A stretch of DNA of 64,000 bases. Source: Thozetella sp. PMI_491 (Eukaryota > Ascomycota > Sordariomycetes > Chaetosphaeriales > Chaetosphaeriaceae). The notes beneath the pieces are model-generated. The model was not told the DNA's origin. It searched no databases and saw only the letters and a list, made by a program, of their open reading frames with translations. The DNA lies in contig MU270038.1 in the NCBI GenBank assembly GCA_021432635.1, positions 248,001-312,000 of the forward strand, given 5' to 3'. A program made the position numbers and the translations under genes. Positions within the stretch are counted from its first letter, which is position 1; each line of letters starts with the position of its first letter. Below are positions 48,012-58,968 of this stretch, piece after piece.

Positions 48012-50195
48012 ATGGACCAGGCAGACATCCCGGCGCTGCTGGCGCGCCTCGCCAGCGATGAGGACGCCGCACGAAAGATGGCCGTCTTCAAGCTGCAGTC
48101 GTCCATCAACGACCCGGCGTTCGCCGACGTGTTCATCTCGTCGGGGGGCCTAGTTGTGCTGCGCCGTCTGATCATGAGTACCGGGGGCAACACATTGGCC
48201 TACTCTCTGCAGAGCCTCAGCCGCCTGCTCGAGGTGGATATGGGCTGGGACATTTTCGAGGGCACTACCGCTGGCGACCTGGTAGAGCGCGTCGTCGAGC
48301 TCATCGTGACCAACCCGCTCGTCAACATCCTCCGAGGCGCCATGTCCATTCTCGTCGCCCTCGTGAGCCACTCACAATCTACAGCCCGAGGGGCCATCCG
48401 GACGCCAGGCACCTTCGGATTCCGCGCGCTGAAGCCGGCCGTCGCCGTCTACCCCCAATTCTTCGAGCTGGTCATCCAGCAGCTCCAGTCCGCCGACCAT
48501 GCCCTCTGCGCGAATGCCTTGATGCTGATCAATGCGCTCATCCGAGACGCCGTCTCCGCCGAAGGCTCACCCCCGGTGGCCCCATCTAAGGCGGCCGCTC
48601 CAGGGGAGGAGTGGTCCAAGTTCATCAAGCGGCTGCAGGACCTCGGCCTGATCAAGGCTGTGTACAACCTCATGCAGAGCTCTTCCCTGCAAGACCTTGC
48701 CCACCCGCTCCTCGAATTTCAGTCCCTAACCAAGGTCCTGTTGAGAAAATGGAGGGAGGTCAAGGTGGACCTCGAGCGGCCAGAGCACAGGAGAGCGTTG
48801 AAAGGTCTCCACCTGGCGAGTGCACCAGACAGGCGTCATGCGAACGGCACCGGGCCTTCGGATGACGAGGCCGCTGGCAGGAAAGGAAGCAGGAGACACA
48901 GCCCAGAGAAGTGGCGGAGGCTGGGCTTCGAGACGGAGTCTCCGGCCGCCGAATTCGACCCGGCTGGCTTCCTGGGCATGATGGACTTGACGGATTACGT
49001 GCGCAAGAACGAGGACGGGTTCCAGAAGCTGCTCTTGGAGCAGTCGACCAAGTCGCTCGGCAGCAGGTGCCCGGTCGCAAGGGCCAGCCTGGCTGTCACC
49101 ATGATCCTCTACGAGCACTTTGAGGTGGACAAGACCGACCTGGAGGACATCCGGGGCTCTCAGGGGCTGGACAGCGCCAAGATCAACGACAAGCTCTTCC
49201 ATCCCTTGCTTCTGCAGTGGTCTCGACTGCACACCGCAGGCCTGCACGCCTTCTTTCGGCTGTGGAAGGCCACGGGTGCTGAGCGAGACGACTTCGAGAA
49301 GGTATCGGAGCTGGTCCGCATCCTCATCGAGCAGGTCGTGGGCCAGGCCAGCAGGACCAAGGACGTGATCGAGGTCGAGGATGACTTGCAAGAATATGAC
49401 TGCACCCGGCTCCGGGAGCTACAAATGGAGCTCCTGGAGCTCTCGTTCGAGGACCAGTGGGGTCAGCACCTCTACCAGGTCCGCGAGGAGCTGAAGCACG
49501 AGGCGCTGCAGTTCGTCAAGGAGCAGCGCATCCGGTGCCTCCTCCAGGGAAGCTGGTTCTCCAAGCCGCTCCCGCGGAACCATTCGCGGCAGGATAGCTA
49601 CCAGAAGCGGCGCCTGTACCAACCCTGGCGGTTCGCCAAGCTGTCGCACAACCGGCGCTTCCTGCACTACGCCGACTTCCCGGAGAAGGCGGCGCACGAC
49701 CCGGGCTTGGACGCGCTGACGGAAAAGATTGACCTCAGCACCATCAGCTCGGTCGTGTCCAACGTGTCGGCGCCGAACGAGGAGGAGCGCAGCAGCCTGT
49801 CGAGCAGCTCGACGCTCAAGAACGCCAACGGCCTGGGGGGGACGGCGGCAGCGACCAAGCCGACGACCAAGATTACCGTGTACAGCTTCGTGGACCCGGT
49901 CGAGGCACAGGTGCAAGCAGCCAACGGGATCGAGCCAAAGGAGCAGCCGATCCTGACCCTGTTCCCGCTCAACCACAGCCTCGCGTCCGAATGGCTGGAT
50001 GGCCTGCTCATGCTGCTCAACCAGGCGCCCATCACGGCCGAGACGAACAAGCTGGTCACGCTCATTGGCGAGTATGGACTCAAGATCCGGCTGCTGAACG
50101 TACGGGTAGATGCTGCCTACGCGGGACCGGAGCCCGGCGCTGGAGTGGTTCCAAGTCGGGACGGGCTGGACGACGATTATTTCTACGAAGTCTGA
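48012..50195 (+). CDS. ELMO/CED-12 domain protein
   Basis: A single-exon gene for 727 residues. The N-terminal half (about 1-245) is an armadillo-like helical region (for example GGLVVLRRLIMSTGG and LQSLSRLLEVDMGWDIFEG). The ELMO domain spans about 315-445, with DPAGFLGMMDLTDYVRKN and LFHPLLLQWSRLHTAGLHAFFRLW. A PH domain follows (about 500-690), starting at QRIRCLLQGSWFSKPL and ending in LFPLNHSLASEWLDGLLMLLN. The order ARM, ELMO, PH is that of animal ELMO1/CED-12, which pairs with DOCK180 proteins to activate Rac and shape the actin cytoskeleton. Filamentous fungi have Rac and DOCK-like proteins, so the role is probably in polarity and hyphal growth, though this is inference. A run of 28 T follows the stop at 57 bases. 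Confidence 0.9.
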   Translation: MDQADIPALLARLASDEDAARKMAVFKLQSSINDPAFADVFISSGGLVVLRRLIMSTGGNTLAYSLQSLSRLLEVDMGWDIFEGTTAGDLVERVVELIVTNPLVNILRGAMSILVALVSHSQSTARGAIRTPGTFGFRALKPAVAVYPQFFELVIQQLQSADHALCANALMLINALIRDAVSAEGSPPVAPSKAAAPGEEWSKFIKRLQDLGLIKAVYNLMQSSSLQDLAHPLLEFQSLTKVLLRKWREVKVDLERPEHRRALKGLHLASAPDRRHANGTGPSDDEAAGRKGSRRHSPEKWRRLGFETESPAAEFDPAGFLGMMDLTDYVRKNEDGFQKLLLEQSTKSLGSRCPVARASLAVTMILYEHFEVDKTDLEDIRGSQGLDSAKINDKLFHPLLLQWSRLHTAGLHAFFRLWKATGAERDDFEKVSELVRILIEQVVGQASRTKDVIEVEDDLQEYDCTRLRELQMELLELSFEDQWGQHLYQVREELKHEALQFVKEQRIRCLLQGSWFSKPLPRNHSRQDSYQKRRLYQPWRFAKLSHNRRFLHYADFPEKAAHDPGLDALTEKIDLSTISSVVSNVSAPNEEERSSLSSSSTLKNANGLGGTAAATKPTTKITVYSFVDPVEAQVQAANGIEPKEQPILTLFPLNHSLASEWLDGLLMLLNQAPITAETNKLVTLIGEYGLKIRLLNVRVDAAYAGPEPGAGVVPSRDGLDDDYFYEV

Positions 50196-50904
50196 CGAGG
50201 GTTTACCTTTTTATCTTGTCACGCCCTGTCTTGTAACGCTACTTATGTTTCCTTTTTTTTTTTTTTTTTTTTTTTTTTTTGGGTGGGTTTGTTCTGCCCA
50301 TTTTTGCTCTTTCCCGGCTGCCAAGCCGTCGTGCGACAAGCCGGTGGCATGTGCGTATACCCCCCGGGGAGCTAGATTCATGAGGGTAGCATCTCAGGTT
50401 CGGCTAGGATCATGATGTCAATACGAGAGAGAAAGAAAGCTCATGATGAACAAGGTGTTCAGGTCGACAGTTTTTTTTTTCTAGCGTAAGCACATGTCTA
50501 TACCAACCCCCTAGTGTGCGGATATGTTCTAGCAGTTTACGCGTTGTGCTGTATACCACGAAGGCCGGCCCGTTTGTTCTGTAGCGGATAGCCCCTCCTT
50601 TGCCATGTCATACGTCTGTTCTATGCCATGCTACCGATTACAGTATATGGTTTGCGTGACACCAATGACGAACTCCCCCCTCAGGGGTCCCAGGAGCTAT
50701 GGCCACAAAAAGTGGGTCAGGTGGGACAGTTGCGAACGGCAACCAGCCCCTCGGATATCGACTGTCTCGAGCTGAACAATCGTTCGAGAGCAACCTTGAA
50801 ACGCGAGAAGCCCCGCCAACAATCAACCGGCTCCCTCCTCATGTCCAGACGGCGGCATCTCCCAGTTTATTGCTCTCTATCAGCCCAGTCCTACGTTGCC
50901 GGTC
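50196..50904. other. Spacer between ELMO and GRF genes
   Basis: This holds the 3' untranslated region of the ELMO gene, with its T run, and the promoter of the GRF gene. Short open frames after 50600 have no known motif. Confidence 0.5.
50253..50280 (+). repeat. T run of 28 in the 3' region of the ELMO gene
   Basis: A run of 28 T begins 57 bases after the ELMO stop codon. It may be part of the 3' untranslated region. Length may vary. Confidence 0.9.
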
Positions 50905-52149
50905 ATGCCGAGGAAGTTCAGCACCCCGCGCAAGTCCAGAGGTTTCACTCCGAGAGGCGCCCGCGCAACCCCGGGATCTGGGCCCGATCGCCTCAACGGG
51001 TACTTTAGAGACGGGCAATGGACCTGTTCGTGTGCTCTTCTTTGACGCCTTGGCGTCCCAGATATGGGAACCTACTAACAAGGCCATGGTGCAGGTAACT
51101 GCGAGCCTCGGCAGCTGGCCGTGCTCCTCCCTGTCAAGAAGAACAACGCAAACAAGGGTAGGCGGTTCTACACGTGCCCCAACGAGAGGAGGTCGCAGTG
51201 CAATTTCTTCCTTTGGAAGGAGGACGCCGATGCCAGGGAGAAGGGTGCCGTTTTGAGCGACTCCCATACCGAGACAACGTACGCGATTGGCACACCATCC
51301 CCAGCGCAGACACCGGCAAATGCGGGGGCCACGGCGGACAATCGCTCCGCGTTGAAGCCTGTCCAAAGGCTATTATTCGCTTCGGCGAAACCGCGCATAG
51401 GGCCTGAGGTGACTGAGGCGCTGGGGAGGCCTATTGGGGCAGAACGTGTCGCTCCAGGCGTCGTGGGCAAGCGCAAACGGGTTGCGTTTGCAGCCGACGA
51501 CGGTGAGAACGGCAGTACGACCGACCGGGAAGAATTTAGCGATGGGGTGGAACTTAACTCGGATGACGAAGGGCAGCTATTCATGCTTGCGGACGATAGC
51601 GCCAAGAAGTCTAGGTTAGGAGGCAACACCCTGGAGCCATCGGGGTTGCCATTCCTCACGCCTACCGTTCAGAGGTCTCACGACGCCAGCGGAGGAATAC
51701 CGACCCCTGTCTCGCACCGCCACTCCAGCACCGCCAGGCCGGAGCAGTCGTCGGCGAAGCGACAAAGGACTGAGTTTGTGCGATCTACGACGCCAACATC
51801 GTACATCTCTGGGCCCGGCGACGGAAGCCCGATGTCGTCGCCAACTACGCGGGGGAGCCAGGGCCCCACGCCTCTTGAGATCACCGACGAGATTATGGGT
51901 CTGATACCGACCGGCGCGGTGACAGAGACCATCCGCCGGCAAATCAAGGACCGCTTGGACGTGTTTGGGCTCAAGGCGAAAGGTCTCGAGCGTGGACGGG
52001 ACATAGCCCGGGAGGAGATCAAGAAGAAGGCAGCTGAGGTCGAGGTGCTCGAGGGCCGCCTAGAGGAGCTCATGATTGAGGGGAGGAAGGACAAAGAAAC
52101 CATTGCCCGGCTCCGGGCGGCAGTAACAGCTCTGGCGGGCGGGGATTGA
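50905..52149 (+). CDS. GRF-type zinc-finger protein of unknown function
   Basis: Two exons, 50905-51025 and 51095-52149, give 391 residues. The intron (69 nt; CTAAC branch point) cuts the zinc finger between its first residues, so that it appears only after splicing: WTCNCEPRQLAVLLPVKK, then NKGRRFYTCPNERRSQCNFFLW. The four zinc ligands would be C41, C43, C68 and C76, with the GR-F of the family name in GRRFYTC. GRF fingers bind single-stranded DNA in proteins such as APE2, NEIL3 and TOP3A. The rest has no enzyme motif: a long polar, Ser/Pro/Arg-rich middle (80-270) and a C-terminal coiled coil (about 305-390) of heptad-like Leu, Glu and Lys. I infer a nuclear adaptor, perhaps in DNA repair or topology. 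Confidence 0.85.
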
Positions 52150-53821
52150 CACATGGGCTTCAGGGGAATCGAGACCAAGGTCGTCCTGCATGTGTTTTAG
52201 GTTCGAGGGGTTGGGGTTGGGGTTTGGATATGGGTAAGCGAAATTTTGTGTGGGATGCGCACGCGCGGTGTCGGATACCCCCAGGAACTCGGTAAGGGAA
52301 TAGGGATTCGGGAAGGGAAAGGATAGGCTTGCGACCTCTGTCTTGCCGGCGGCGACCAAGGCAAATTGGGTCGAGGATTGAGCAGGAACATGAATCGATG
52401 TTTGGGTTCGTAGCTCGATGGCCATTGGTTCTGACGCGAAGTGGGCTGCATGAACGACGCCATAGCCGCCGGGAGCCCCCAAGGAAATAAATATTAGCAG
52501 CGCCCTAGCACTGCCTGTCGCTACTCGAGGCCGCGAGTTTGCTGCTAACCAAGTGCTGGCGTGTCTAGAGGAGAAAAATAGCAAGGAGAAAAGGCCCGTC
52601 GGCCGATGGTGGGGCTGTCAATACACGGTCTTCTGGACCTGCAGCTGTAGCACACACTAGCTAAGGTGCCTTTGGCAGCCGAGGGATATGTTTTTTTTTC
52701 GGCGCGTCCCCAGAGGCCCTCTTTCCTACCGCCAACGTCGGTGCATGCAAGGACGGAAATTATTAGGCACGGAAGCTACTGCAGGCCTCAGCGAGCGTAG
52801 CCATGGCATCCAGCAGATCAATCTGGCCCGCTAGGCTTTTGCACCAGCATGCTCATCTCGAGGTGTGGTATCTTTCGTATAGCAAGGCAGGCAATGCAGA
52901 GATTGGAGGCATTCAGGTCGTGAGTGGCAATAGGAAAGAGGTGTAGGAGAAGCATCGAGAGGACAGGGATATAAAGTGTTTGTCAAGAAACAGTGGTCAT
53001 CGTCATAGCTTAAAGTGCAGGGTGGGTAGGCAGGTACGCGAGCCTGCACCGGAGGGGCTTGGTCCACCGCATGGAAGCAAGGCAAGGTGCTTTGTCGGCT
53101 TGGAGGGGATCCGTTTGGATCAAGGGGAGAAAAGTCGGGCTAGCCGTATGAGAACCGGCGTTCATTCTCAAACCAGATGCCAGCAGTTCAGCGAGAGCGG
53201 AGGAAGGCAGAGGGTTATCGTAGGATACTGGCTTCTTCCACCAGATCGAACGGAGCGACACGCCGTGAAAACATTAATAGGAATAATTAAAAAGAAACCC
53301 ATGTGTCGGGCCTCGCGTCTAGTGCCACTTTTTGGGCTCTAGGATGATGGCTCAAATTGAGATTAGAGAAGCGGTCTGCAAGGCACAGACTACGACTCTG
53401 TCGCGTCGTCCATTGCCGGGCTGGGAAGGCGCGTATAAGTGGGATTGCCTGCTACGATGCGAGTCCGGGTTGGAGAATGGAGACGTCGAACGCGGAGAAG
53501 GCGGGCGCTTGGACCACCGCAGCGCGAAGGTGGGGCCTCCTTTGGCGCCGTTGCTCTTTTCGTCTAAGTGATCGCGTTTTGGCGGTACACACACATCAAA
53601 ACCCATGCCACATCCTTTCTGGGCCCCCGACTCTTCCCCTCAGTCCTCTTTATTCTTCCCTGCCCGCGTCTGCTGGTGGTGCTTCCTGTGTGGTGTCTGG
53701 AGACGTGATATCTTCCCCCTCCTCCTCCCCGTTCGCTCGTTCATCCCCGTGTCGCTCTCTTCCTCCCTGTCCCCGCCTCCCGAGAAATGGTTTGTTGACG
53801 CTGCGGCCGCCTCTCGTCAAC
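52150..53821. other. Spacer and leader of the homeodomain gene
   Basis: The first 500 bases are probably the 3' region of the GRF gene (an AATAAA word lies at 52486-52491). The last 200 bases before the start codon are strongly CT-rich, as expected of a leader. Open frames here have no recognised product. Confidence 0.55.
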
Positions 53822-55919
53822 ATGGAGTCCCACGCCGCGTCGCCGCCCTCATCCTCCCGGTCCCGGGACCACGCGCCTACAGACCATAGCAGCTCCCCCA
53901 ATGCCGCGTCAGACGGCCACAGGACCTCGCAGGACTCGCTTCTCTTCGACCACGACGACTCGAAACACGATGCGGCTGCAGAACGCCATCCAAAGGGCAA
54001 GCGGAAACGTACCGCGTAGGTGGCCGCTCCAATTGTCAAGCCTGCTGCACGGCAACGCAGGCTACTTCCCAATTGGCCTTGCAGGACTGACTCTACTCCT
54101 TCCAGAGCCAAGGACAAGGCTGTCCTCGAGGCAGCATACAATGCCAACCCCAAGCCCGACAAAGCAGCGCGTCTCGACATCGTGAGCCGCGTCTCGCTTA
54201 ACGAGAAAGAAGTCCAGGTTCGTAGTGCCCATGCACCGCCGCCGTGGGGCATGCCCCACCTACCAGACGCGTCTCATACTCTACCTCCTTCGCTGGCCAG
54301 AGCACTTAGGCTGTAGGACTGACAAGAACAACGTCAAAAAAACAGATTTGGTTCCAGAACCGACGACAAAACGACCGCCGAAAATCGCGTCCATTGTCCC
54401 CCCAGGAGATTGCCGCTCTGAGATACGGCGGCATGCAGATCATCTCCTCCGACCCCCCCATGCCCTACTCCTCGTTCGGCTCCGACAGTGTCGAGCCCTC
54501 GCCCAGCCACAGCTCCGCCTGGCCTACCCAGAACCCGACATCACCCGGTCAGTCCGAAGCTGCTCCCCGGCCGGGCTCCGCCGATGAGATGGAGAAGACC
54601 GACGGCCGCCCGAGCGGTCCCCAACCACGTCTAGACCTAGACAAGGACGCGACCCCCGAGGCCGGAACTCCTCCCCAGAAAGGCTCCGCCAGCGAGCCCG
54701 GCTCCTCCTCCCAGGGCCTGTCTCAATCCTTCTCGAGCACGGTAGGCTATCTTGCGAACCGGTGGAACCCCGGTAGCTCCTTCTCGACGCCATCCACTCT
54801 CGGCAACCGTGGGGAAGAGTCGATCAGGTAAGACCCCAACACGCGCAAGGCTCGTGGCCACCAAGGTGCAGTCTAACCGTCTCGCCCAGACTTGAGTCCT
54901 TTTCTTCCTCCACGTGCTCCTCTACCCCAGTGCTGCCGCCCCCCAGCTCCCAGTCCTCCCAGTTCCGCCTGTCCCTCTCCCTCGAGGGCAAGGCCGAGGT
55001 GGTCTCTTCCATCACATCCCCGCCCAGCCTTTCTGCCTCGCGGCCATCCGCTGGCAGCCTCCAGTCTCTCGGCCCCGTCCCACGGCCGCAGCTCCAGCGC
55101 AGCCACAGCGCATCGGCCTCAGTCACACTTCCTCCCATTTCAGCACTCACTAGCTCTCTACCCAAGACTGTCTCGGGTGCCTTGCCGCCGCGTTTGACTC
55201 GGGGACGTTCGCGTGATGTGCATGCCTGGGAATTCTGCTGCGATGCGAAGAACCAGGAGGACCCGCTAACCGTGCAAGCCAAGCACGAGAGCAGCGGCTC
55301 CGCCATTGCCGCCATCAGCCTGCTGCGGTCGACAAGCTCAGCCGGCGGCAGCCCTCTGCAGCCCAGCAGCTCCAAGCGGAATGCTGCCACGAGCCGAGCA
55401 GCGCCCCGCGGAGGCATGGCGAAGAGGCCCCGGCTTGGCCGAACACAAAGCACCGTCGGCAGGCTACAGACCAATCTCGGCCCCGGAGACGAGAAGTGTG
55501 CCGACAAGGATGATAACGGCAAGCTCAAGGTGTCGATGCTCCTGTCTCCTTCAGGAAATGATTCGGACAAGGAGAACTGGAGCCCCGACGAGGAGGGAAA
55601 CCCACAGCATCGCCACCAGCTCCCAAGTGGCCGTAGACCCTTGCCGTCTAGCACTTCTCACCACCCAAAGCGGCGGGTCCTTCAGGACTACCGAAACCCT
55701 GTATTCCGTGCCAACACAGCTCCAGCGCCTGGCCGGCGACGTGGTGAGAAGCATGATCAGTCTATGGATATCTTCGAAGATGAGGAGAACCATAGCCGTC
55801 CGTCCATGGGAGAGGACGAGGTAGAGCGTTTCATGCGGGGCGAGGTTAGCCCTAGTAAGAAGGGCGATGTCGACGCGGTTGCCGGCCTGCTGTCGCTGAG
55901 CCAAGGCAACTGGCGATGA
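53822..55919 (+). CDS. Homeodomain transcription factor
   Basis: Four exons, 53822-54015, 54106-54217, 54346-54827 and 54890-55919, give 605 residues. The homeodomain (about 59-119) is split by the first two introns: GKRKRTA, then AKDKAVLEAAYNANPKPDKAARLDIVSRVSLNEKEVQ in the second exon, then the recognition helix IWFQNRRQNDRRKSR, with the invariant WF.N.R and Gln at position 50. It therefore binds DNA, probably with a TAAT-like core. The rest is disordered and rich in Ser, Pro and Arg. A short block WEFCCDAKNQEDPL near residue 370 looks conserved, and SPSGNDSDKENWSPDEEGNP could be a phosphorylated or degraded segment. Yeast Yox1/Yhp1, cell-cycle repressors, are the nearest kind that I know, but orthology is not shown. 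The start lies in a good context (CAACATGG). Confidence 0.92.
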
Positions 55920-57034
55920 TGAATGGCCAGCAAAGATGAACATGCATCGCACCCGACCTGTCTCTCGCTCCGGCCGGCATCCACATGCTCGGTCCTCTAC
56001 CCCATCTCTCCACCCTAATCTTATCTGTACAATGTGTATGGGAACGCTCAGCTCCTGGGAACAAACATTAGGCACGACCAAGGGACGGCCTATAATGTCC
56101 AAAAACGATGTTACGAGACAAAGAAGAGGATAATGGGCGGACTGTTTTGTCGCGAATCTTGTTGCATCTGCGTATGTTTCTGTCTTGTCTCCCTTCAGGC
56201 TATATAATATCTCGGCGGCGGGCGGATGGTTCAGCGGGAAAGGTCGAGGTTGCCACGATCCCATGATTCTCTATTTTGGCTCGTCTGTTTGGTGGTTTGC
56301 TGCGCGCCGGATCGCTCCGCTCTGAGGAGAGCCGAGAGCAACACGGCCGGACGAGGCGCTTAATGTAGGGCGGGGCGCGATAGGAGGTGCGAGCTTTGTT
56401 GGATTTTGCTTGTACCATATCCCATGCTAGGGGTCGGCTGAGTAGAGTGAATCCATCAAATGAAGACACGGGGTCTTGTTTTGCATCATCGATTGTTTTG
56501 GTCCGTCGCTGCAGCCTATCACGGTTGGCCTGGCGGGGCCAGATTCAGGGGCATGTCAACAAGTGACACGGCACAAGTCAGATCTCACCAGATACCTGTG
56601 ACCCTTTGAGAGCCCTTGGAATTGCAACAGCGCCAATATACAAAGCATATCCCCCAGACATTGTTTTCACGAAGAGGACATTCAAGGTGTGCCTTGTAGA
56701 TGCAATAAAATTGGGTGTGCAGAAAGAGAGCGAGCGCTCAAGCTATGGATGCTCTTGTTTTCGCGAGGCCAAAGCGAACGAAGATAGGGAACACAAAAGA
56801 GCGCCCTGTCCGTCAACAAATACTCCCGAGGACTCCCCCCATTATGAAAATGCCCGACGCATGCATCGGCAGCTGCCGCAAGCTATGCTCCCTCTATGTT
56901 CCTTCCATGATGTATCCAACGAATGCTTGACCTAGCGTGTGGGGCTGCAACAGCCAGTCTACCATATATCTCTCTAGAGGTCGGCTCTCGCGAGCGCTCG
57001 GTTCTTGTGTGGTGTTGACCTGTATCCCCTCTCC
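55920..57034. other. Convergent spacer between homeodomain and NAD kinase genes
   Basis: The 3' ends of two genes face each other across 1.1 kb. No gene, repeat or clear signal is seen. Confidence 0.6.
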
Positions 57035-58968
57035 TTACATTCCCAGCAGGCTCATCTGTCTCCGCAGCGGGCTCGCACTGATGCTGCCCTCTTCGCTGGC
57101 GTAGCAAGCCGAATCAGTGTCAATGTCCCAATCGTTCTCGCCATCGTCCTTGCCGTCCTCGCTGGTGCCGGCGCTGCCGGTGTCAAAGGCCTTCTGCGTC
57201 GCGGCGCGCACGTTCCACCGCAGAGTGCGCGAGACGCTATCGAACCACTCCGTGTCGGTGCGCACGACAGTGGGGAACGGGTACTGGGATGCCGTGATGG
57301 TGACGTGGTCACCCTGGCGCAGCTCGACGCGTCCCTTGCCATCGAAAGCGCAGTATGCCGTGGCACGGCTGTTGCGCGGGATAGAAACACGCAGAAGCAT
57401 CGTATCCGAGAGCACCATGGGCCGGAATGAGAGCGTGTGGGGGCAGATGGGAGTGAGGAGGATGGCGGGGATGTCCGGGTGGACAAGAGAGCCACCAGCA
57501 GAGAGCGAGTAGGCGGTAGATCCTAGACGAAATGTCAGAACCGACAAACAGGAAGGAAGACGTGCCTTCCAGCGCGCTTGATGTAGGGGACGAAGGGAAA
57601 CTTACCAGTCGGGGTGGAAAAGATGCACCCGTCCGCCTGAATCACCGTGAGCAGCTCGTTGTCGCCATACAGCTCCAAGTTGGAGACATAGGGCGACGGG
57701 CCGCGGTCGATAACGAGCTCGTTCAGCACCTCGAACTGCTCGCCTTCCTCCATCTCGTGGCCGGAGGGGCCATCTCGGTAGACAGTGCAGGTGAAGCGCA
57801 TGCGAAGGTTCACGCGCATGCCTTCGTCGCCCATGATCCGGTTCAAGTGGTCCTTGTACCGCTCGAACTCAAAGGTAGTCAAGAAGCCGAGGCTGCCCAG
57901 GCTGAAGGACAAGATGGGCGGCACAATGCGCTGGAACAGCCACGAGGTGAACAGAACGGTGCCATCGCCGCCAAGGGTCAGGACCAGGTCGAACTTCTCG
58001 GGCTGACTCCAGCACAGGTCGGGCGACCAGTACTTGAGCATGTTCTGGAAGCGGGGGTTTGCATCCACGATGCCGGCGGCGTTGAAGCGCTTCGAATTCC
58101 GCAGCTTGGCGTCGACGAAGACGTTGACGCCCACGTCGGAGCCATAGCGCGGGGTCGAGAGCAGCCACTGGGTCAGCTCGCGGGTGAGCAGGACGAGCTG
58201 GTTGTCGCGGGCCTTGGTGACGATCATGATGTTGCGGACTGCGCGGCGAATGGGGCGGCGCTGCAGCTGCTTGGAGACTTCCCGAACCCCGGTGGCGGTC
58301 TGCACCAAGCGCGAGTGCGACATCCACTCGTCGTTCTTGATCTCCTCCAGGACCTTGTCGATGTCGACCGCGTCATCGAACCGGTTGTGGTAGAAGCAGG
58401 GGGACTGGAGGGCGGGGAATGCCGTGGTCGGCGTCATGTTGAGCATGCGGGCCTGCTGGGAAGCGAGGCCGTTCAGGGCGTCACACAGCTGCTGGGATGA
58501 AGAGGAGGGCCGGTTCTCGGGGTTGGTGCCCTTCTTGGGCTGCATGGGGGGGTGCATGTTGTGGGCGGAGAGCATGCCTGCGAGGGATAATGCTTCAGGT
58601 TTGTTGTTGCGGGCGACCGAGGCAAGCGCTTTCATCACCGTCTGGCGGGGAATCGACTCGATGGAGAGGGCGTTCTTGCGATGGCCCAGGGGACGAGCAA
58701 AAGCGGCGGCGGCGGCAGGGCCTAGTGACGACGCAGATTGGGGCTCATCGTCGCGAAGGGAGGCGGGAGAGTCGGAGATGGTGTCAAGCGAGAGCCGATC
58801 CAGGGACGGCGGGGCTATAAGAGCGGCGCTGGAGCTCTTGGGGCGGTCTGCGAGTGACGCGGAGCCTCTGCGTCCATCGGGATGCAGGTGCAGGGAAGGG
58901 TGGTCGGCCAGATTAGTGAGGGCCGGGTGGATGGCGGTGGGCGATGTGATTTGGGGCTGGGCGGCCAT
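57035..58968 (-). CDS. NAD kinase
   Basis: Exons 58968-57606 and 57522-57035 give 616 residues. The kinase domain (about 240-530) has GGDGTVLFTSWLFQ (333-346; the diphosphate-binding GGDGT motif), ILSFSLGSLGFLTTFEF, NELVIDRGPSP with the NE/D motif, and, across the intron, STPTGSTAYSLSAGGSLVHP. The enzyme transfers phosphate from ATP to NAD to make NADP, probably in the cytosol. The N-terminal extension of about 180 residues is rich in Ser, Pro and Ala and disordered, and probably regulatory; the C-terminal extension is acidic (DWDIDTDSACYASEEG). I chose 58968 because CACCATGG is an ideal start context; an in-frame ATG at 59022 would add 18 residues. The intron donor is GTAAGT and the acceptor GTCTAG. 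Confidence 0.95.

Noticed and set aside
57532-58500. 322-codon open frame opposite NAD kinase
   Set aside because: It is the antisense shadow of a well-supported kinase gene and has no domain of its own.
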